Assembly: GCF_003626755.1 (NCBI RefSeq)
Contig: NZ_RBCJ01000001.1
Location: forward strand, 868,001 to 932,000
Direction of reading: 5' to 3'
Length of the DNA: 64,000 nucleotides
Source of the DNA: Ulvibacterium marinum
GTDB taxonomy: Bacteria > Bacteroidota > Bacteroidia > Flavobacteriales > Flavobacteriaceae
The notes under the pieces are model-generated. The model was not told where the DNA came from. It saw only the letters and a program-made list of their open reading frames with translations, and did not search any database. Below, piece after piece: positions 1-9,730 of the stretch (its first letter is position 1; every line of letters starts with the position of its first letter). The position numbers and the translations under genes are program-made.

Positions 1-453
1 CCGGGGTTCCCTTTTGAGTATGAATTCTTGGATGAAAATTACCAGGCCCTTTATGAATCCGAACAACGTGTGGCTACGTTGTCAAAGTATTTTGCGGGGA
101 TGGCGATTTTGATTTCCTGTTTGGGATTATTTGGATTGGCCATTTTTACCGCAGAGCGGCGGCGCAAGGAAATCAGTATTCGAAAAGTACTTGGACAAAG
201 TGCCGCACAGGTAACCATTATGCTCTCCAGCCAATTTGCAAAACTAGTTTTGGTCTCCATATTGGTTGCATTGCCTATAGCTTACATTTTGGTCAATAAC
301 TGGTTATCAGGATTCGCATATCGCATTCCTTTGCAGATATGGTACTTCTTGGGAGCGGGGCTAGTGGCTCTGGCTGTGGCCATACTTACCGTAGGTTCAC
401 AGGCCATTCAGGCAGCGAATAGAAATCCGGTAAATGCCCTTAGGGATCAGTAG
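1..453 (+). CDS. ABC transporter permease, C-terminal part (MacB/FtsX type), cut by window edge
   Basis: The reading frame is open from base 1, so the 5' part of the gene lies outside the window; about 150 residues are visible. They match the last FtsX domain of the roughly 800-residue Bacteroidota permeases found just downstream: a membrane segment near 'ILISCLGLFGLAIF', the cytoplasmic motif 'RRKEISIRKVLG', then two more membrane segments and the usual end 'NPVNALRDQ'. It is the first of four related permeases in this locus and probably acts with the ATPase encoded at 8939. Such systems usually export peptides, lipids or other envelope-active compounds; the substrate cannot be read here. 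The internal TTG at 28 is not the true start. Confidence 0.9.
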   Translation, partial: PGFPFEYEFLDENYQALYESEQRVATLSKYFAGMAILISCLGLFGLAIFTAERRRKEISIRKVLGQSAAQVTIMLSSQFAKLVLVSILVALPIAYILVNNWLSGFAYRIPLQIWYFLGAGLVALAVAILTVGSQAIQAANRNPVNALRDQ

Positions 454-466
454 AACGAATTAAAAA

Positions 467-1588
467 ATGAATGTCATGAAAAAACTGCCATTACTTTTCT
501 TTGTACTTTTTGGGATTTCTCTATTAGCCCAAAAGAAAGGAAAATATATACCAATGAAGGCCGAAAAATGGGAATTTAAGGCAGAAGCAGCAGAATTTAT
601 GGAATATAAATCCAGACCGGCGCTCAAAATTCTAACAAGTAGCGATAGGGTTATATTAAAGGATTTGAATTTTACGAATGGAACCATAGAATATGATTTT
701 GAGCCATTGGATCCCAGATTTGCTTCTTTATATTTTAGGTGGAAGGATGCTTTGGAGAATGAATGCTTTTATTTCCGTACCGGGGCGGCGGGGAATCCAT
801 TTGCCGTAGATGCTATTCAATATGCACCGCATATCGATGGGATAAACCTTTGGGATATGCTCTTTCACTTTCAATCCAATGCCGACTTTAAGACCGGAGA
901 CTGGAATCACGTAAAATTGGTGATTTCGGGCCAACAAATGAAAGTCTTTGTAAACGATATGGGGCATCCCGCATTGGTAGTACCAAAATTGGAGGGGAAC
1001 GTTTCTGAAGGACAGTTGGCCTTTGATGGACAAGGAATCATTTCCAATCTTGAAGTAAAGGCCGATGTTGTGGAAGGACTTTCTCCAGAACCTGGGCCAG
1101 ACCCTACGGGCAATGATGCACGCTACCTCCGAAATTGGGGGGTTAGTGAAGTAATCGTTCCTCCTAAAAATATAGATTTTGATTACGGTTACTTTCCGAA
1201 TGAGGAAACCAAATGGGAGGAAATTGTCTCGGAACGTAGGGGATTGATTAACCTCACTCGCAAGTTCGGAAAGGCTGAGGATCGCAGAATCGTCTGGTTA
1301 AGGACAACGATCAATTCTGCAAAGGCCCAGGAAAGAATGCTTCATTTGGGTTTTAGCGATGAAGTTTGGGTTTTCATAAACAAGCGACCCCTATATATGG
1401 ATAAAAATTACTATGGCACTCCGTTGATCAAGTCACCGGATGGGCGATGTTCCATTGAAAATGCAATGATCAAGACCCCTTTGAACGAAGGAGATAACGA
1501 ATTGCTGGTCGGAGTGGCCAACAGCTTTTATGGTTGGGGAATAGTCGCCCGTCTTGATAAACTAGTTGATTTAAAAATTGAAAATTAA
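467..1588 (+). CDS. Secreted protein with two predicted beta-sandwich domains, function unknown
   Basis: The 373-residue protein starts with a type I signal peptide (KK, then a hydrophobic run ending 'SLLAQ'), so it should reach the periplasm or beyond. Residues about 25-195 resemble the concanavalin/DUF1080-type jelly roll (for example 'NGTIEYDF', 'WNHVKLVISGQQMKVFVND'). Residues about 215-370 resemble a carbohydrate-binding-like sandwich found beside glycoside hydrolases ('DEVWVFINKRPLY', 'LNEGDNELLVGVANSFYGWG'). No catalytic motif is visible. It lies 13 bp after one permease and 11 bp before the next, so it is probably co-transcribed with the ABC locus. A second start codon at 476 is possible. 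Fold assignment is by eye; function is unknown. Confidence 0.75.
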   Translation: MNVMKKLPLLFFVLFGISLLAQKKGKYIPMKAEKWEFKAEAAEFMEYKSRPALKILTSSDRVILKDLNFTNGTIEYDFEPLDPRFASLYFRWKDALENECFYFRTGAAGNPFAVDAIQYAPHIDGINLWDMLFHFQSNADFKTGDWNHVKLVISGQQMKVFVNDMGHPALVVPKLEGNVSEGQLAFDGQGIISNLEVKADVVEGLSPEPGPDPTGNDARYLRNWGVSEVIVPPKNIDFDYGYFPNEETKWEEIVSERRGLINLTRKFGKAEDRRIVWLRTTINSAKAQERMLHLGFSDEVWVFINKRPLYMDKNYYGTPLIKSPDGRCSIENAMIKTPLNEGDNELLVGVANSFYGWGIVARLDKLVDLKIEN

Positions 1589-1599
1589 ATATATAAGAA

Positions 1600-4014
1600 A
1601 TGCTAAAGAACTATCTAACAATCGGTTGGAGGAATTTAATGAAGGACAAGACCTTCACTTTCTTAAATGTACTGGGTCTTTCAGTAGCCTTTGGCGTGGC
1701 CATTCTGTTGTCTATGGCCGCCTTTTTTGATTTGTCCTATGATAAATTCCACGCGAATGCGGACAGTATTTACAGAATATATTCTTCGGAACAAACTGCC
1801 AAAGGACAGGAAGCAAGCGTAAGTCACCCTGCTCCATTCGCAGAAGCCCTAAAAGCCGAAGTACCAGGTGTGGAAAGGATTTCCCGCCACGTTCAAGATA
1901 ACGCACTGACCACTTATGGCGATACCGAATTGAATTTGGACGCCGTTTGGGTCGATAAGGACTTTTTTGCAATGTTCTCTTTCCCTGCCTTGAAGGGCAA
2001 TATGGACAATCCATTGGAAAATCAATCTTCGATCGTAATTACAGAAAGTACGGCTGACAAGTTGTTCGGGGAAGGGGAAGGGATTGGGCAGACCGTAAAC
2101 ATCCTAATCAGTGGCGAGGAACAACCTTTTACAGTATCAAGTGTAGTAGCAGATAATCCATCCCAAAGTACTTTGGAATTTGACCTGGCCATTCGTTTTG
2201 AAAAACACCACGAATATAGCGGAAACCGAGAGTCATGGGATAACAGATATCACGACATATATGTACAATTACAAAATGGCGTTTCACCGGCGCAATTCGA
2301 GAAAAGTAGTCGTCCGTTAATTGCACTTCGCTACCAAGAACAGATTGAGAATGCAAAACGCGACGGTGCACGTGCCAATGCAGATGGATTGTATTGGCAA
2401 ATAGGACTGCTTCCTATGACCGATGTCCATTTTGCGAGTTTTCCCAACGGATTTTTAAAAATAAGCAGAATGGAGCCCTATCTTATTTTAGGTATCGCCT
2501 TTCTCATTCTCTTTATCGCCTGTGTGAATTTTATCAACATGAGTATAGCCAAGAGCACACAGCGGTTACGTGAAATTGGAATGCGCAAGACCCTAGGTGC
2601 ACAGAAACCACAACTTTTCTTTCAATTTTGTAGTGAGAGTTTCTTTGTATTTATGGCTTCTGCAGGTATAGGCATCGTTTTGAGTATTTTATTGCTCAAT
2701 GATTTTAAGACTATTTTCCGTACGGATGTTTCATTGGACATGGTAGCCTCGCCATGGGCCATATCGGGTTTTTTGGGTGTTGTACTCCTAATTACGTTGA
2801 TCGTGGGGGGATATCCCGCCTTGCTCATGAGCAAATTGGGCACGATACAATCCTTAAAGGGCAAGTTGGATGCTTCCGGAAAAAATAGGGTCCGAGATGT
2901 TTTGATGGTAGTTCAGTTTAGCATCGCTATCTTGTTAATAAGCGGAACCTTGATATTGTGGAGTCAATTGGATTTCATGCGCAACAAGAACTTGGGCTTC
3001 AACAAAGAACAGGTTATTTCCTTTCCTTTGGATGGAAAAAAGAACAGTTACGAAGCCGTTCAATTACTTCGTAATGAATTGAGGGGTAATCCCGATGTCT
3101 TGAATGTGACGGCAGCCGACAATAATTTGGGATATGGTCTCGACGGGAGCTCATCTAAAAGTTTGTATGGGTATGAATATAAAGGCCGTACGGTAGGGAC
3201 CAATTTTTTGACCGTGGATTACGATTATGTAGAGACTTTAGGCCTTCAAATGGTAGCCGGAAGAAATTTTCAGAGAGGTTTTGCAAATGACAGTTTGAGT
3301 GTAGTCATTAATGAGGCAATGGCGAGGGAACTGGGCGAAGACGATCCACTTACCGCCTACGTGATGATGAACGATAGTATTCAATATCCCGTAATAGGGG
3401 TGGTCAAGGACTACAACTTTGAACGATTGGATAAAGCGATTGAGCCCCTGACCATGTTTATAAATAGCAATTGGGATCTCTATTATGCCTATGTAAAGGT
3501 CGCTCCCAGGGATATGGTAAAAACTATGGATGCTATACAGCAAGCTTGGGCGCGTATTGAACCCAATGCTGAATTCCTGGGCTCTTTTTTGGATGAGAAT
3601 GTGGATAGGACATTCCGTAGGGAAAAAGTTATGGCCACCTTAATTACCAGTGGCTCTGTCATTGCCATAGTGTTGAGCTGTATCGGTCTTTTTGCTATTT
3701 CGTTGTTGGTAGTCAATCAACGCACCAAAGAAATCGGTATCCGAAAAGTGATAGGTGCCAGTGTTTCATCCATAACTTTTATGTTAACCAAGGATTTTCT
3801 AAAACTGGTAATCATAGCCTTTTTAATAGCTTCCCCCATAGCATGGTGGTCTATGAACGAATGGCTCAAAGGGTATGCATTTCGAATAGAATTGAACGTA
3901 TGGTTTTTTATAGGTGCGGGAATGTTGGCCATGGTCATTGCTTTTTTGACCGTAGGCACGAGAACGGTAAAGGCAGCATTACAAAACCCGGTAAAGAGTT
4001 TGCGAACGGAATAA
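1600..4014 (+). CDS. ABC transporter permease, MacB-PCD/FtsX double-module type
   Basis: The 804-residue inner-membrane protein has the architecture of Bacteroidota 'antimicrobial peptide' ABC permeases: a first membrane helix at about 20-42, a MacB-like periplasmic domain to about 285, an FtsX domain with three helices (about 290-410, motif 'LREIGMRKTLGA'), a helix at about 431-455, a second periplasmic domain, and a last FtsX domain (about 685-800, motif 'KEIGIRKVIGA'). It is a tandem fusion of two MacB-type halves. It is one of four paralogues next to one ATPase and probably pairs with it. No Shine-Dalgarno sequence is visible, as is normal in this phylum. Substrate unknown. Confidence 0.92.
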   Translation: MLKNYLTIGWRNLMKDKTFTFLNVLGLSVAFGVAILLSMAAFFDLSYDKFHANADSIYRIYSSEQTAKGQEASVSHPAPFAEALKAEVPGVERISRHVQDNALTTYGDTELNLDAVWVDKDFFAMFSFPALKGNMDNPLENQSSIVITESTADKLFGEGEGIGQTVNILISGEEQPFTVSSVVADNPSQSTLEFDLAIRFEKHHEYSGNRESWDNRYHDIYVQLQNGVSPAQFEKSSRPLIALRYQEQIENAKRDGARANADGLYWQIGLLPMTDVHFASFPNGFLKISRMEPYLILGIAFLILFIACVNFINMSIAKSTQRLREIGMRKTLGAQKPQLFFQFCSESFFVFMASAGIGIVLSILLLNDFKTIFRTDVSLDMVASPWAISGFLGVVLLITLIVGGYPALLMSKLGTIQSLKGKLDASGKNRVRDVLMVVQFSIAILLISGTLILWSQLDFMRNKNLGFNKEQVISFPLDGKKNSYEAVQLLRNELRGNPDVLNVTAADNNLGYGLDGSSSKSLYGYEYKGRTVGTNFLTVDYDYVETLGLQMVAGRNFQRGFANDSLSVVINEAMARELGEDDPLTAYVMMNDSIQYPVIGVVKDYNFERLDKAIEPLTMFINSNWDLYYAYVKVAPRDMVKTMDAIQQAWARIEPNAEFLGSFLDENVDRTFRREKVMATLITSGSVIAIVLSCIGLFAISLLVVNQRTKEIGIRKVIGASVSSITFMLTKDFLKLVIIAFLIASPIAWWSMNEWLKGYAFRIELNVWFFIGAGMLAMVIAFLTVGTRTVKAALQNPVKSLRTE

Positions 4015-4030
4015 TTAAGATAGGAGTACT

Positions 4031-6493
4031 ATGCTAAGAAACTATTTAAAAGTTGCGTTACGGAACATTTTGAAACACAAAATGTTTTCCTTGATCAATA
4101 TTTTTGGTCTCTCCGTGAGCATCACCACCTGTCTGCTCATTATCCTATTGGTGTATGGGCAAAAAAGGGTAGACAATTTTCATGAAAAAGGAGATCGAAT
4201 CGTTCGTGTGCTGAGTGAGACGGACAATGGCTCCTTTGCTTCAACCCCCTTACCTCTTGCCTCAACTTTATTGCAGGGGTATCCCCATATACTAGAAGAT
4301 GCCGTACGCATTAAATCCAGTTTTGTTGGAGGTGATGTAATTTACGATAACAGGCGAATCCCCTTGGCGGGTCGCTATGCGGATGACAGTTTTTTCAAAA
4401 TATTCAGTTTTGAGCTAATAAAGGGAGACCCTGCTACGGTATTGGAAGCACCATTCTCCATAGTATTGACAAAAGAATCTTCCGAAAAAATCTTTGGGAA
4501 GGAAGACCCTCTCGGAAAATCGGTTAAGCTCAATGATATTGGCCTTAATACCATGGACATTGCTTTGATTCCTACGGAGAATACCGAAACCTTGATTGAC
4601 GATTTAGTGGTGACCGGTGTTGTGGACAATACCTTGTCCTCCCATATCCAATTTGAGTTTTTAATCTCCATGTCTACCATTCCCTCCCTAATGAAACAAG
4701 GCAAGAGTCAGGCAACTTTTGATGACTGGGAAAATTATTCTGACAGTTATCTATATGTCCTGTTGCAGGAAGGTAAGACCGCTCAAGATTTGGCCCCTAT
4801 TTTGGCGGACATCTCCAAAGAAAAGTATGCGGCCCTAGACGATGTGAACATCTCTTTTGGATTGGAACGACTTTCACAGATTACCCCAGGAGCATTTCGC
4901 CAAAACCCGATCAGTCTGCGCATGCCGATCGAGGTTATCTATTTCCTTTCGTTTTTGGGATTGGTAGTACTGTTTTCCGCATGCTTTAATTATGTAAACC
5001 TTTCATTTGCAAGATTTTTGACCCGTTCCAAGGAAGTTGGTGTACGAAAGACCATGGGAGCTGCACGCTACCAGGTATTTGTGCAGTTCATCATTGAATC
5101 TGTTATCATTGCGCTATTGTCCCTTGTGGTAGCCATTGGATTACTTCAAGTGCTTAGTATTGTCTTTTTGGATCTTTGGATCAATCAGTTTCTGATCTTG
5201 GATCTTACTCCGGACCTAATGCTCTTCGTTCTGTTTATTGGATTTAGTGTTTTGGTCGGTGGTCTGGCCGGATTGCTACCCGCCTCTTTTCTTTCTTCCT
5301 TCTCCCCCATCAAGGCATTACGGAGTTTTTCGGGAATATCACTTGGCAATGGCAAACGTTTTATGTTAAGAAAAGGGTTGGTTCTAGCACAATTTTGTGC
5401 CTCCTTATTTTTTATCATCACCACCCTCTTGATTTTCGCACAGTTGAATTATCTATTGGAAAAGGAATATGGTTTTGATCAGGGTAATGTGGTCAACATA
5501 AAGCTTCAAGGTATCGAGTACGGGACCTTGGCCCATGAGTTGGGTCAAAACCCGGCCGTTGAGACCATATCCGCCAGTTCGTTCGTTCCCGGTACGGGAG
5601 GCTATAGTGGAAGTACTAAGGTCAAAACCCTACAAATGCCGGATGCCGATCTATCATCCAGTTACATTGGTATAGACCAGAATTTTATTCCCAATCTAAA
5701 ACTATCATTGATTGCCGGCAATAACTTTTCCGCTTCCATCCCAAAAAAAGATGAAACTATGGTTGTCGTCAATGAAGCGCTTGCCCAATTATTGGGATAT
5801 AAGGAACCTAAGAGCATTGTGGGAGAAACCATTTTAATCGGTGAGGACCAAAGTGCGGTGCAAGTTATCGGCCTGACCGAGAACTACATATTTGATTTGC
5901 TGACGGAGGCAGATCAAGATGAGCCCCTTTTAATGCGCTACCTTCCCGACAAATTTACCTATATGAACGTGCGTTACCACCCCACCTCGGATATTGGTTC
6001 AATGCTTTTGTCCATGGAGGAGAAATGGAAGAAGTTGGATAGGGTGCATTCTTTTAAGTATGAAATCTATGAGGAGGAACTGAAAGCGACAAATTCCATA
6101 TTTGCCGATATGATGTACGTTTTGGGGTTTATTTCTTTTTTGGCCATTACCATTGCATCACTAGGCCTTTTGGGAATGTCGGCTTTTACCGTTGAATCAA
6201 AGAAAAAGGAGATCGGAATCCGGAAAGTACATGGTGCCGGCGTTAAACAAGTAGCCCTTTGGCTATCCAATAGCTATCTATGGTTGTTCGCACTGGCAAT
6301 TTTGATTACAATTCCCATTGCCTATTTTATGAATACGATATGGCTGGAAGAGTTTTCGTATCGTGTCAATTTTAGTATTTGGATCATAGCTGCCGGAATT
6401 GCGATTATGTTTGTTCTTGGATCAAGTAGCGTCTTATCACAAACGGTCAAGGCGGCCATGAACAATCCCATAAAAGGTCTAAGAGAGGAATAA
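4031..6493 (+). CDS. ABC transporter permease, MacB-PCD/FtsX double-module type
   Basis: The 820-residue protein is a paralogue of its neighbours, with the same order: N-terminal helix, MacB-like periplasmic domain, FtsX domain with 'SKEVGVRKTMGA' at about residue 335, second helix and periplasmic domain, and last FtsX domain with 'KKEIGIRKVHGAG' at about 730. The end 'NNPIKGLREE' matches the family's usual C-terminus. It lies 16 bp after the previous permease and 13 bp before the next, which indicates one transcript. The periplasmic domains differ clearly from those of the paralogues, so the copies may form heterodimers or recognise different partners. This last point is inference. Confidence 0.92.
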   Translation: MLRNYLKVALRNILKHKMFSLINIFGLSVSITTCLLIILLVYGQKRVDNFHEKGDRIVRVLSETDNGSFASTPLPLASTLLQGYPHILEDAVRIKSSFVGGDVIYDNRRIPLAGRYADDSFFKIFSFELIKGDPATVLEAPFSIVLTKESSEKIFGKEDPLGKSVKLNDIGLNTMDIALIPTENTETLIDDLVVTGVVDNTLSSHIQFEFLISMSTIPSLMKQGKSQATFDDWENYSDSYLYVLLQEGKTAQDLAPILADISKEKYAALDDVNISFGLERLSQITPGAFRQNPISLRMPIEVIYFLSFLGLVVLFSACFNYVNLSFARFLTRSKEVGVRKTMGAARYQVFVQFIIESVIIALLSLVVAIGLLQVLSIVFLDLWINQFLILDLTPDLMLFVLFIGFSVLVGGLAGLLPASFLSSFSPIKALRSFSGISLGNGKRFMLRKGLVLAQFCASLFFIITTLLIFAQLNYLLEKEYGFDQGNVVNIKLQGIEYGTLAHELGQNPAVETISASSFVPGTGGYSGSTKVKTLQMPDADLSSSYIGIDQNFIPNLKLSLIAGNNFSASIPKKDETMVVVNEALAQLLGYKEPKSIVGETILIGEDQSAVQVIGLTENYIFDLLTEADQDEPLLMRYLPDKFTYMNVRYHPTSDIGSMLLSMEEKWKKLDRVHSFKYEIYEEELKATNSIFADMMYVLGFISFLAITIASLGLLGMSAFTVESKKKEIGIRKVHGAGVKQVALWLSNSYLWLFALAILITIPIAYFMNTIWLEEFSYRVNFSIWIIAAGIAIMFVLGSSSVLSQTVKAAMNNPIKGLREE

Positions 6494-6506
6494 AAAGAAA
6501 GGTATT

Positions 6507-8912
6507 ATGTTACGAAATTACTTTAAAATCGCGTGGAGAAATTTGTTGAAAAATAAATCGAGCTCTTTTATCAATATTATGGGTCTTACCATAGGAATCA
6601 GTACCTGTATGGTGATTCTGATATTCGTGAGATATGAATCTACCTTTGACGCCCATCACTCCAATGCGGAAAAAACCTATCGTATCGTGCAACGCTACAG
6701 CTTGCCCGAAGAAACCTTGTATTGGAATACGACGGCCTATCCCTTGGCAGAAGCACTACGTAATGATTTTCCTGAAATTGATGTGGTGACCCAAATTTCC
6801 GGACCTGTTAGCCGTGTGTTTCAAGTAGAGGATAATTTTGGGAACGTTAAACGATTTGAAGAATCACAGGTGTTATTTGTGGATGCCCAATATCCCAAGA
6901 CCTTTGATGTACATTGGTTGGCAGGAGATTTAAATTCTGCGCTTTCAGGGATAAACTCCGTGGTGTTGACGGCGGAACTTGCCAAAAAGTTTTTCGGATT
7001 GGAAAAGGAGAATTACAATTCAATTCTTGGTAGGACCATTTTTTTACAAAGTAAGGACCCTTTTACGGTTACAGGCGTGGTGGCAAGCCCTCCTGGAAAT
7101 TCCGACCATCAGTATACTATGCTTATTCCCTATGAGTTCTTTAAAATTAACAATGAATATTTTTCTTCGAATTGGTCAGGCAATTACCAGGGGACAACAT
7201 TTGTGGTTTTAAGGAGTGCCAAAATCAAGGAGGCCCTGGAGAAGAAGATTGCCGGATGGAAGAAAAAATACTTGAATCCAGAGGACGATAAACGAATCGC
7301 GTATGCGCTTCAACCCCTAAAGGAAATACATAATGAAACTTTATATGGCAACAGTCCGGGGGGCTACATTATGCCGGCAAACATCCTTAACACAGCGCTA
7401 ATAGTGGCGCTATTTATTCTTCTTATCGCTATCATCAACTTTGTAAACTTGTTAACGGCACAATCCAATTCGCGATCAAAGGAGGTAGGGATACGGAAAG
7501 TAATGGGAGGTGGGCGTTTTAACCTGATTGTTCAATTCATCTTTGAAAATAGTCTCATTATAATCGGCATTTTGGCACTCTCGGTCTTCATAGTACGGAT
7601 TTTGTTGAATTTCCTCAATACAAATTTATCGGTTATCGACTTGCAACTTGAGCTGGGTTGGAGTCATGTAGGTATACTTCTTTTCATCGGTGGCCTCACC
7701 TTGGCATTGGCAGCAGTTTACCCTGCGCTAGTGGTCTCCGCCTTTAAACCGATACAAGCTTTGAGGAATAGTATACGGTTTTCCGGTACAAATCGATTTA
7801 ATCTTAGGAAATCGTTGGTTACCTTTCAATTTGCCGTAGTACAGCTTTTTGTAATCGCCGCTATCGTTTTGGCGATGCAAATGAATCATTTTAGGGAGAC
7901 GGACCTCGGTTTTTCATCCGATGCCGTCGTCATTACGGAAACCCCGGAATTTGAAAAACTGGAAGTTTATAGGGAAAGGCTTCTGGGGAATTCCGGCATT
8001 AACAAGGTCGCTTTTGGTTCTGGCCCCCCAATGGCAGTGAACGGCATTCAATTGGGCACCAATTATCGACTTCCTGAACAACCTGAGGAAGAAGTGATGA
8101 TGGCCGAGATGAAGATTGCCGATATCCACTATTTGGATTTTTATGATATGGAATTGGTAGCAGGGCGAAATTTTCTGGGCAACAAAGAGGCGTTCGACGA
8201 ATTTATTGTAAATGAAACGCTCTTAAAGTCCTATGGCTGGAATGCAGAGGAAGCTATCGGAAAAAAAATCCAAATAAATGAAGGACAAGCAACGATTGTA
8301 GGCGTAGTGAAGGACTTCAACAATAATTCGCTACAAAACGAAATTTCACCTTGTATCCTATTAAATTGGACGTACTATCAAAGCAATGCTTTTATAAAAA
8401 TCTCGGATGCCAATCATCTTTCATTGGGGGTGATTAAAAATATCTGGGAACAGACTTTTAATAATTCAATATATGACTATCAGTTTTTGGAGGATTCCAT
8501 TGAAAAGGAGTATGCTGTGGAAAATTTGGTGTTTACCGGTTTTGGTATTTTTTCGATTTTAGCCATCAGTATAGGATGTTTGGGACTTTTTGGATTAATG
8601 TCCTTTATGATATCGAAAAAGGCGAAGGAAATTGGTATACGAAAAGTCCTGGGTGCAACCCTATTCGAAAACCTTTCCCTTTTTACAAAAGAATACATAG
8701 GACTGGTTGCTTTGGCCTTTCTAGTTGCCGCACCTCTTGTGTACTATTTTATGAACCAATGGCTGGAAGGTTTTACCTATCGCATTGAACTATCTTTTTG
8801 GATGTTTTTAAGTGGGGGATTTGTAACCCTAATAATCGCTATATTAACCTGTAGTTTTCAATCCATAAAAGCTGCACTGGCCAATCCGATATATGCCTTA
8901 AAGGAAGAATAA
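6507..8912 (+). CDS. ABC transporter permease, MacB-PCD/FtsX double-module type
   Basis: The 801-residue protein is the fourth permease of the locus. It starts with the common 'MLRNYFKIAWRNLLKNKS' N-terminus and first helix, has a MacB-like periplasmic domain, an FtsX domain with 'SKEVGIRKVMGGG' at about residue 330, then a second periplasmic part and a last FtsX domain with 'KEIGIRKVLGA' at about 710. It ends 'NPIYALKEE'. It lies 26 bp before the ATPase gene. In MacAB and LolCDE systems such permeases use ATP hydrolysis in the cytoplasm to drive work in the periplasm without moving the substrate through the membrane channel. That mechanism is known for the family and inferred here. Confidence 0.92.
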   Translation: MLRNYFKIAWRNLLKNKSSSFINIMGLTIGISTCMVILIFVRYESTFDAHHSNAEKTYRIVQRYSLPEETLYWNTTAYPLAEALRNDFPEIDVVTQISGPVSRVFQVEDNFGNVKRFEESQVLFVDAQYPKTFDVHWLAGDLNSALSGINSVVLTAELAKKFFGLEKENYNSILGRTIFLQSKDPFTVTGVVASPPGNSDHQYTMLIPYEFFKINNEYFSSNWSGNYQGTTFVVLRSAKIKEALEKKIAGWKKKYLNPEDDKRIAYALQPLKEIHNETLYGNSPGGYIMPANILNTALIVALFILLIAIINFVNLLTAQSNSRSKEVGIRKVMGGGRFNLIVQFIFENSLIIIGILALSVFIVRILLNFLNTNLSVIDLQLELGWSHVGILLFIGGLTLALAAVYPALVVSAFKPIQALRNSIRFSGTNRFNLRKSLVTFQFAVVQLFVIAAIVLAMQMNHFRETDLGFSSDAVVITETPEFEKLEVYRERLLGNSGINKVAFGSGPPMAVNGIQLGTNYRLPEQPEEEVMMAEMKIADIHYLDFYDMELVAGRNFLGNKEAFDEFIVNETLLKSYGWNAEEAIGKKIQINEGQATIVGVVKDFNNNSLQNEISPCILLNWTYYQSNAFIKISDANHLSLGVIKNIWEQTFNNSIYDYQFLEDSIEKEYAVENLVFTGFGIFSILAISIGCLGLFGLMSFMISKKAKEIGIRKVLGATLFENLSLFTKEYIGLVALAFLVAAPLVYYFMNQWLEGFTYRIELSFWMFLSGGFVTLIIAILTCSFQSIKAALANPIYALKEE

Positions 8913-8938
8913 ATAAATCATTAATAAAAACGAAAAAT

Positions 8939-9604
8939 ATGCTGTTACAACTAAGAAACATTTTTAAATGGGTAAATTCAGGAGGCCAACGTCTCTTCTT
9001 GCTAAAGGATATTAATCTTAATGTAGAGGAAGGGGAATTTATCTCGGTCATGGGCCCATCGGGTTCTGGAAAATCTACCCTGCTCAATGTTATTGGGATG
9101 TTGGATAATTTTGATGAGGGGGAATACGAATTTTTACACGAATCGGTACATGCCTTAAAGGAAAAACATAGGGCCAATCTGTACAAGGAGTACATTGGTT
9201 TTGTATTTCAATCCTATCATTTGCTGGATGAGCTTACGGTTAAGGAAAATCTGGAAATGCCCTTGTTGTATAAAAAATTCAAAGGCACGGAACGTAAAGC
9301 CATGGTTGCGGATATGTTAGATCGATTTAATATCGTTGGAAAAAAAGATCTTTTCCCTACGCAATTGAGCGGAGGCCAACAACAACTTGTAGGGGTGGCC
9401 CGGGCATTGATCGCCAATCCTAAATTGATTTTGGCCGATGAGCCCACGGGCAATCTGAATTCAGCACAAAGTGAGGAAATCATGGCGCTTTTTAAGCAAC
9501 TAAACTCTGAAGGTGTAACCATTATCCAAGTAACGCATTCTGAAAAGAATGCGGCCTATGGATCAAGGGTCATTAACCTGTTGGATGGAAGGATGATCAA
9601 GTAG
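8939..9604 (+). CDS. ABC transporter ATP-binding protein (MacB/LolD family)
   Basis: The 221-residue protein is a single nucleotide-binding domain of the usual length for the MacB/LolD/FtsE group. Visible motifs are Walker A 'GPSGSGKST' (39-47), the signature 'LSGGQQQ' (143-149), Walker B 'LILADEP' (163-169) and the switch His at about 200. The signature is followed by 'LVGVARAL' where most relatives have 'RVAIARAL', a mild deviation. It closes the operon of four permeases and is the only ATPase in view, so it probably energises all of them as a homodimer. Transcription likely ends at the hairpin at 9660. Confidence 0.93.
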   Translation: MLLQLRNIFKWVNSGGQRLFLLKDINLNVEEGEFISVMGPSGSGKSTLLNVIGMLDNFDEGEYEFLHESVHALKEKHRANLYKEYIGFVFQSYHLLDELTVKENLEMPLLYKKFKGTERKAMVADMLDRFNIVGKKDLFPTQLSGGQQQLVGVARALIANPKLILADEPTGNLNSAQSEEIMALFKQLNSEGVTIIQVTHSEKNAAYGSRVINLLDGRMIK

Positions 9605-9659
9605 TTATCTAAGGACCTGTTTTGAAATATGTGATTTAAATTTCTTTTAGGCTCTAAAA

Positions 9660-9690
9660 AAACCGGTGCGCGAGACACACCGGTTTCAAC
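9660..9690 (+). terminator. Strong hairpin after the ABC locus, with a G-poor tail
   Basis: A 9-bp perfect stem (9660-9668 with 9678-9686, core ACCGGTG) has a 9-nt loop. An A-tract precedes it, and it is followed not by a long T-tract but by a stretch to about 9730 with almost no G (CAACAAACTAACTCAAACTA and onward). It is placed to end the ABC operon. The hairpin plus G-poor tail resembles in architecture, not in sequence, the repeated units at 57739-58434. Confidence 0.6.
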
Positions 9691-9730
9691 AAACTAACTC
9701 AAACTAGACTAACTCAAATAATCACATTGC

